Positions 60,201 to 64,000 of a DNA stretch of 64,000 nt are shown here, one piece after another (within the stretch, counting starts at the first letter, position 1; each line of letters opens with the position of its first letter). Made by a program: the position numbers and the translations under genes. The notes beneath the pieces are model-generated. The model saw only the letters and a program-made list of their open reading frames with translations. It made no database searches and was not told the origin of the DNA. The DNA is taken from the NCBI GenBank assembly GCA_009823395.1, contig CM020501.1, forward strand, positions 8,987,361 to 9,051,360. The letters are read 5' to 3'. The DNA is from Thamnaconus septentrionalis. Its lineage: Eukaryota > Chordata > Actinopteri > Tetraodontiformes > Monacanthidae.

Positions 60201-63200
60201 TAAAACTGGAACCAAACAAACCTTGTTTATTGTTGGACGTTGACCTCCAAATGTATTTATTAAATCTGCAAATGGCCGTGATTTGGCCCCTTTTTCATTT
60301 TCCAGTAGATTTCTCCTATGTAAAGGCGCAGTCCCAGCAACAAAATATATATATATATAAAAAACTTTTCTCCTGTTTATAAATAGTCTCAAACCCTCTA
60401 TAGCCCTGTTATGAATTTCAATTAAACCATTCTGCCTTTAAAAAAAAACCAAACATGATTAAAGGTACAGTGTGTAAAATTCTGCCCTCTAGTGGTCAGA
60501 TTTTAGATTGCAGCACTCATTTCCTTTGGCTCCCTCTCCCAAAGTTGCCAATGAACTACTGTGGGCAATGCACACAAACCTGGATACCTCGTCCACCTTC
60601 TTCTTCGTTGAAGAGCATTCACCATAACAAACACGCTGACAGGCAGTTGGATTGTCCATACCAGGCTTCCTTAGAAATATGGCGGTGAAAAATAACAACT
60701 AACTCTATGTATATTCTTATATATATATATGGGAAGCGTCCCAAAAACCTTTTATCGTACTGCCAGTATACACTTTTATTAATGTATTCATGGGCAGTAT
60801 TTTTAGCTTTTACCAATATAAAAATCATAATTCAAGCCAAATATTACACACTGGACCTTTAATGAAGGCGAGTGCTACATGCCCTCTGCCTTTCAACACG
60901 TGCTCTTCAGGTGTAACTAGCAGGTGAGGGAGCCAGTTAACCTCTATTGGGGCTAAACACAGGCTGCTCCACCCCTTCCATTTCCATTCAACAGTGGGCT
61001 GCCTAATGGTGGGGGAAGGACTTGTGCAATAGGGCAGGCATCAATCAAGAAAATTGATGGAGAATGGGGAAGAGGAGGAGGGGGAGGAGGTGGCCCGTCA
61101 CAGGCGTTCCGGCGGAAGCTTGCAGGATCCCTGTGGAAGCAGCTGTTTTTACGGCCTGTTTAATGACAACTTTCTAATCACATTTATGGAGGCGATTATT
61201 TCCAGTTTGCAGAGACACGGCCGCATGCGTCGGCGCCAGACTTCTTTTACGACGCTGTGAAAGTGAATGTGTTGATGCGTTTCGGTTTTAAAACTTTGAG
61301 TTTTATGTGCACTTAAAAGCCCAAAAAAAATCCAGCTTTTGCATAAACAACACGCTTGGCACAGCGTAAAGACTCTTTATTTTGGCTGGGTGTCATCACG
61401 TCACTGATTTAGCCCAAGACATTTTTTGAAGCAGTTGTATTGGGCGTTGCGTTGAGAGAGCTGTGGTTAGTGTCCCGAGTGGCACATTAACATGTCAAAC
61501 TCAGGACCACAGCATCAGATGTCGCCCGGTAACAAGAAATTTGCTTGTTCCTAAAAAAACAAGAAAAATGACCCCTCCATACAAACCTTAAGAGACACGT
61601 CTAATAATTAACTCCACAGAGAGGTTGAGTTATTTTTGCATTGTGGCAGAGCTGCCACAACAGCCTCTGATAAATGGATGCATTTATTGATGACCTGCTG
61701 TTTGTTGCTGCTGAGGTTTTTGTTGCCACATTTCATTGCCGTCCGTCAGAAAATTGCATAACCCATCGCTCAAGCCCAGTAAAAACGGGTGCAGGATTTA
61801 TCCTTGCTGGCATGTAACAGCAAAAGTGGCCCAAATCTCAGTCTCAAAAGCATTAAAACTAGAAAACTATGAATCCTGAGGCAGTGAAGTGTTTTCTCAT
61901 ATAAGAAAAAGAACCCAAGGCAGCGCTTTTTTTGTTCTATTTCAGACGGTGGACTTTACCAGAACTTACCACAGTATTTTGAATGTAAACTTAAAAGTGG
62001 ATTCTGTACTTTTTTTACACAGCAAAGTGATGATACATTCACCTTATGATGATTTCCTGAAATTGCCCTTTTACGTCAGGAAGTAAACATGAATTATTAC
62101 ATTTTTAAGACGCAGTAAAGACTAGTGACATCTCCACAGTCAGGCTTCTTTTTGCTGTCATGGAGACGGGCCGAGCTTCCTAAAACTGGAGGCAGTGTGC
62201 TGAATCAGCAGAGCATATTATACGCTATATTATTTCCTCCTTAACGTCTCAAACCAGCAGCCTGTCCATACACCTGACAGACTGGATAGTGAGATACAGA
62301 ATTTCAGAAGAACCTGAACTCATGATGATAAGAAGGATGATTCTCTTTTCACTTTGACATATAGTTGGATGTAAATACTTATCTGCAACAGTAGAAAGAC
62401 TTACTACTGCTAAAAAACAAAAACAAAAGGAAAAAAAGATCTGGATTTCAATGTGTCTCACAGGTAATTTCAAATAGTTTGTCCCTTGCTGCACCAAAGC
62501 AGATAAATTTGAAGACAATCCCTCTGAAAACAAACGAGCCAATGCGGCAACATGCGCTGAAAACTCGCCCCCCGTCGGCCCAGGTAATAAATTGTTGTTT
62601 GTTCAACTGCAATTAAAGCTGCAGTTTGGGATTAGGCGCTTAATAAGAATCTCAGGCGTTGTTGTTGTTGTTGAAGGCGGGAGGGAGAAAAGCTTTGCGC
62701 TCTTGAGCCCATCTCCTGTTCCTCCAGCTGGTCCAGGTGTTTTTCTGCTTTAGGTTCCATTTAAACAACGGCACCCGTAGGAGAACTGCGCCCCAGTTGC
62801 ATTATGCAGCAAAATAAATTAATGATCTTTTCGGCAAACGCCCCAAGCGCCTCTGTTTCTAAATATTAATGGCCACATGCCTGCAAAGGTGATCAACAGA
62901 GACGCTCAGAATAGGCCCTTTAATAATGAAACAAAGCATTGTAATGTGCACACCGATACGAATACACAATGAGCCACTTTCATAAATGAATACTCACAAG
63001 GTGAAAAAGCCTTTTGGCTTGAATAAAAATGTTTAAGTTGCCTTGTCTTTAACCTTCATGCGTCTCATTTTGTCGCAGTATTTTAAATGCATAATGTATG
63101 TGCCCGACTGAAAGGAGCCATTATCATTATTGCTGCTTCTTCTTCTTCTTTTTTTTTCTTTAAAGTGAAAATTATGACTGCCTTCTGTTTTCATTCTGAC

Positions 63201-63371
63201 AGCCCGTGTGTGTGATACTTTCTCCCGTGCATGCAGATGTGGATGAGTGTGCAACCGGCATCGCCGTGTGTCCCCGGTTCAGGAAATGCATCAACACCTT
63301 CGGAAGCTACATCTGCAAGTGCCACGACGGCTTCGACCTGCAATACATCAACGGGAAATACCAGTGCATAG
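28921..63371 (+). CDS. NPNT: NPNT (nephronectin), N-terminal part with signal peptide and EGF1-EGF4
   Basis: Spliced coding region, join 28921-28991, 36434-36534, 46005-46097, 57288-57407, 59147-59266, 63237-63371: the first 213 codons plus one base. Domain order: signal peptide (about residues 1-19), Cys-rich segment with [18 protein letters not shown]1, calcium-binding EGF2 starting DLNEC, EGF3, and calcium-binding EGF4 starting DVDEC. This matches vertebrate nephronectin closely. It is a secreted basement-membrane protein whose RGD-containing linker binds integrin alpha8-beta1 in kidney and other organ development, and its MAM domain lies C-terminal. EGF5, the linker and MAM are off the right edge. 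All internal junctions after exon 1 are phase 1, the usual arrangement for shuffled EGF exons. The main alternative is the paralogue EGFL6, but the [20 protein letters not shown] run fits NPNT better. Confidence 0.96.
28992..36433. other. NPNT intron 1 (7.4 kb)
   Basis: Bounded by GTGAGG and CCTTCGCAG. The first 330 bp continue the GC-rich promoter region. It contains a perfect 16-bp inverted repeat at 33257-33296, a pyrimidine-rich strand-biased tract at about 34430-34500, and scattered short A or T runs. No nested gene is recognised. First introns of developmental genes often carry enhancers, but none can be pinpointed here. Confidence 0.8.
33257..33296. repeat. 16-bp perfect inverted repeat with 8-nt loop
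   Basis: The left arm CGTGCACTCCTCTCTA (33257-33272) is the exact reverse complement of the right arm TAGAGAGGAGTGCACG (33281-33296), with loop GGGAAGGG. Pairing stops sharply outside the arms. The stem is too short for a typical animal pre-miRNA. It lies in NPNT intron 1. Confidence 0.95.
36434..36534 (+). CDS. NPNT: NPNT exon 2: Cys-rich N-terminal segment
   Basis: Acceptor CCTTCGCAG; the first G completes Arg (AG|G). It encodes [20 protein letters not shown] and then [13 protein letters not shown], and ends CAG C|GTGAGT in phase 1. The C-x-Y-G-x-R-x-D-CCWGW pattern is shared by NPNT and EGFL6-type proteins just before the first EGF module. Sixteen bases after the donor begins a long (CTG)n/(CCG)n repeat in the intron. 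Confidence 0.94.
36550..36610. repeat. (CTG)n/(CCG)n trinucleotide repeat beside NPNT exon 2
   Basis: About 60 bp of CTG, then CCG/GCC, then CTG triplets beginning 16 bases downstream of the exon 2 donor. If the intron were retained, translation would run in frame through poly-Cys/Arg-type sequence. Confidence 0.9.
39092..39141. repeat. (GT)25 microsatellite
   Basis: About 50 bp of uninterrupted GT dinucleotides in NPNT intron 2, about 180 bp upstream of the long TTC repeat. Confidence 0.95.
39322..39455. repeat. Long (TTC)n microsatellite, about 44 uninterrupted copies
   Basis: 134 bp of perfect TTC on the + strand (GAA on the other), a polypyrimidine-polypurine tract able to form triplex DNA. 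It yields spurious poly-Phe and poly-Leu frames. Confidence 0.97.
39534..39578. repeat. Second (TTC)n block, 15 copies
   Basis: 45 bp of perfect TCT/TTC repeat, separated from the larger block by 78 bp of A+T-rich sequence and in the same orientation. Possibly one original array interrupted by an insertion, or two independent expansions. Confidence 0.95.
43781..43802. repeat. 9-bp perfect inverted repeat with 4-nt loop
   Basis: CTGGAGATG, loop TTGT, CATCTCCAG. A small hairpin in NPNT intron 2. No function is evident. Confidence 0.85.
46005..46097 (+). CDS. NPNT: NPNT exon 3: EGF-like module 1
   Basis: A 93-nt, phase 1/1 exon after a pyrimidine-rich tract and CAATAG acceptor. With the preceding base it encodes [20 protein letters not shown] and [11 protein letters not shown]. 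The six cysteines follow the EGF pattern without a calcium-binding D-x-D/N-E prefix. The donor is CAAG|GTAAGT. In mammals, alternative short exons can follow this one. I did not find an equivalent in the next intron. Confidence 0.95.
47735..47990 (+). other. G-rich tracts with G-quadruplex potential
   Basis: Repeated GGG/GGGG runs on the + strand, including (GGGA)n at about 47747-47767 and a second cluster at about 47954-47982, inside a locally GC-rich part of NPNT intron 3. Because the G runs are on the transcribed-sense strand, quadruplexes could form in the RNA as well as the DNA. This is structural potential only. Confidence 0.6.
53919..53958. repeat. (CA)n microsatellite
   Basis: About 40 bp of CA dinucleotides in NPNT intron 3. 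Confidence 0.95.
57212..57272. repeat. (CT)n microsatellite forming the exon 4 polypyrimidine tract
   Basis: About 60 bp of near-pure CT repeat ending about 15 bases before the acceptor of the EGF2 exon. It probably serves as the U2AF-binding pyrimidine tract. Confidence 0.9.
57288..57407 (+). CDS. NPNT: NPNT exon 4: calcium-binding EGF module 2
   Basis: A 120-nt, phase 1/1 exon encoding [20 protein letters not shown] and then [25 protein letters not shown] is the calcium-binding consensus start, and [12 protein letters not shown] fits the Asp/Asn beta-hydroxylation consensus C-x-D/N-x4-F/Y-x-C-x-C. The acceptor TGCCTGCAG is fed by a long (CT)n tract, and the donor GGAA|GTGAGT is followed at once by a (CA)n tract, so the exon is bracketed by microsatellites. 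Confidence 0.96.
57408..59146. other. NPNT intron 4 (1.7 kb)
   Basis: Bounded by GTGAGT and CCGTCAG. Apart from the CA repeat near its start and (GA)n at about 58785-58804, I see nothing nameable. Confidence 0.85.
57434..57462. repeat. (CA)n microsatellite after exon 4 donor
   Basis: A CA repeat beginning about 26 bases after the EGF2 exon donor. CA repeats close to donors are known binding sites for hnRNP L and can alter splicing. That role here is inference. Confidence 0.9.
59147..59266 (+). CDS. NPNT: NPNT exon 5: EGF-like module 3
   Basis: A 120-nt, phase 1/1 exon with acceptor CCGTCAG and donor GTGG|GTGAGT. It encodes [20 protein letters not shown] then [20 protein letters not shown]. 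The CQYGC and [16 protein letters not shown] runs are characteristic of nephronectin. The module lacks the D-x-D/N-E prefix, so it is not a calcium-binding type. It is separated from EGF2 by a 1.7-kb intron. Confidence 0.96.
59510..59540. repeat. 11-bp perfect inverted repeat
   Basis: GTCACCTGAAG (59510-59520) and CTTCAGGTGAC (59530-59540) are exact reverse complements around a 9-nt loop. Each arm contains CACCTG/CAGGTG, an E-box of the type bound by zinc-finger E-box repressors, so paired sites are as plausible as a hairpin. Confidence 0.9.
59925..60040 (+). mobile_element. Decayed LINE fragment (L2/Maui-like C-terminal tail)
   Basis: The + strand encodes [12 protein letters not shown] in one frame from about 59944 and, one frame over, GIFKSHLKT from about 59996. 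This LWN-LP ... FKS-LKT pattern is the typical C-terminal tail after the reverse transcriptase of L2-clade fish LINEs. The single-base frame change and the absence of the rest of the ORF mark it as a dead 3' fragment. A relic of the same type inside an unrelated element is the alternative. Confidence 0.55.
60459..60862. mobile_element. MITE-like non-autonomous DNA transposon
   Basis: About 404 bp bounded by inverted ends: the left TTAAAGGTACAGTGTGTAA and the reverse complement of the right end TTAAAGGTCCAGTGTGTAA differ at one of 19 positions. There is no coding capacity. The outermost TTAA at both ends could be a duplicated target site (piggyBac style) or part of the ends with a TA duplication. 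The AAAGGTCCAGTGTGTA terminus and an internal CCCTCTAGTGGTC near the left end are features I recognise from abundant teleost repeats. It sits in NPNT intron 5. Confidence 0.8.
63237..63371 (+). CDS. NPNT: NPNT exon 6: calcium-binding EGF module 4
   Basis: A 135-nt, phase 1/1 exon after the acceptor CATGCAG. It encodes [20 protein letters not shown] then [20 protein letters not shown] and KYQCI, ending ATA G|GTACTG. DVDEC is the calcium-binding start, and [12 protein letters not shown] fits the beta-hydroxylation consensus. The final G should join an AT or AC to give the Asp that begins EGF5 (a DIDEC-like module in other vertebrates), which lies beyond the window. Confidence 0.96.
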   Translation: MWMSVQPASPCVPGSGNASTPSEATSASATTASTCNTSTGNTSA

Positions 63372-64000
63372 GTACTGTCAAATGATCTCCACCTGTCACA
63401 TGGTCTCAACGTAGGGGCGAAACTTGACAGCGGAACTCGCACTGGCCTTTGAAGTGTTGAGATTTTTAGCCATCCTGGATTAATGCTCTTTTAAAACATG
63501 AGCTCCAGTGGCAGATGTGTTGTTGCACAGTTTTCCTCGCCTTTAATCATCCTCCTCATTCACGCTGGCCATTAATAGATGTGACGAAAAGGGATCAGGA
63601 AGAAAAGCCCTCAGCCTTTGTTCTGTGCTAAAAATTTATTGTCCGGTCTTATCGTTACCACTCAGACAAATCAAGCACTTATCTTTGGCTGTTAAGTCAA
63701 AAATCCCTCCATTTTTAGGGCGTCAGTAAGAACAAACTGTTTGAGGAAACACCAGGGAAAGTTTGCTCCGAACGTGTGAAGACGCTGTGAACCTGAGTGC
63801 AGTTCGTAAAGTTCGACTCACACTGACACTTGTCTCTCTGAATGCCTGCGCCAAGTCAGTGTGTAAAGACGGATCATTGCAGACGGATGCAGCCAGAAGC
63901 ACATGAAGAAGCCCATCAGGCCAGACATGATGATGATGATGATGATGAAGTTTACACCAGACTCTGGTCCATATTAAAAAAAGAAAAAAAAGAAATTAGT
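63372..64000. other. Start of NPNT intron 6
   Basis: Begins GTACTG after EGF4 and runs off the window. It contains a (GAT)n tract at about 63927-63949 and an A-rich end. No exon is seen. Confidence 0.8.

Larger units (their letters stand above)
59267..63236. other. NPNT intron 5 (4.0 kb)
   Basis: Bounded by GTGAGT and CATGCAG. It contains an 11-bp inverted repeat (59510-59540), a LINE relic (about 59925-60040) and a MITE-like element (60459-60862). A stretch at about 62575-62900 is rich in ATTA/TAAT motifs and reads like conserved non-coding DNA, but conservation cannot be tested here. Confidence 0.8.

Noticed and set aside
1..64000. CRISPR arrays, bacterial operons, phage or plasmid features, rRNA
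   Set aside because: The direct repeats seen are microsatellites or transposon ends, and all supported genes are spliced vertebrate genes.

Overview
This window reads as nuclear DNA from a ray-finned fish, most likely a percomorph teleost. The evidence is spliced vertebrate genes with GT-AG introns, dense microsatellites, and dispersed repeats of kinds I know from teleost genomes. There are no bacterial-style operons. Two protein genes can be supported, both on the + strand and both cut by a window edge. Most of the DNA is intronic or intergenic.

Positions 1-22995 hold the 3' part of GSTCD (glutathione S-transferase C-terminal domain-containing protein). Seven coding exons (7506-7621, 7908-7952, 8291-8419, 16129-16262, 19107-19137, 21224-21293, 22805-22995) keep one open frame across compatible splice phases. 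They encode the C-terminal SAM-dependent-methyltransferase-like domain, ending at a TAG at 22993. The N-terminal GST-like part must lie upstream of the window. I found no further exon in 1-7505.

Positions 22996 to about 28400 are intergenic. A GC/CpG-rich, TATA-less region (about 28420-29320) then surrounds the first coding exon of NPNT (nephronectin). Six NPNT coding exons are present: 28921-28991 (signal peptide), 36434-36534 (Cys-rich N-terminal segment), 46005-46097 (EGF1), 57288-57407 (EGF2, calcium-binding type), 59147-59266 (EGF3) and 63237-63371 (EGF4, calcium-binding type). EGF5, the RGD-containing linker and the MAM domain should lie beyond the right edge. As I recall it, GSTCD followed by NPNT in the same orientation is also the mammalian arrangement (human 4q24), so this is conserved synteny. 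The two proteins have no known shared pathway: one is an intracellular putative methyltransferase, the other a secreted matrix ligand of integrin alpha8-beta1.

The non-coding part contains a likely MITE with near-identical inverted ends (60459-60862), a frameshifted LINE C-terminal relic (about 59925-60040) and several fragments of dispersed teleost repeats (about 5525-5625, 5945-6140, 6266-6395, 15056-15300, 18722-18905). It also has long simple repeats, notably a 134-bp (TTC)n, and some striking perfect inverted repeats (28476-28525, 33257-33296, 59510-59540, and the palindrome at 21901-21916). I found no convincing new biological system. The most unusual items are the inverted repeats, the EGF2 exon bracketed by microsatellites, and one unexplained intronic ORF with a signal-peptide-like start.
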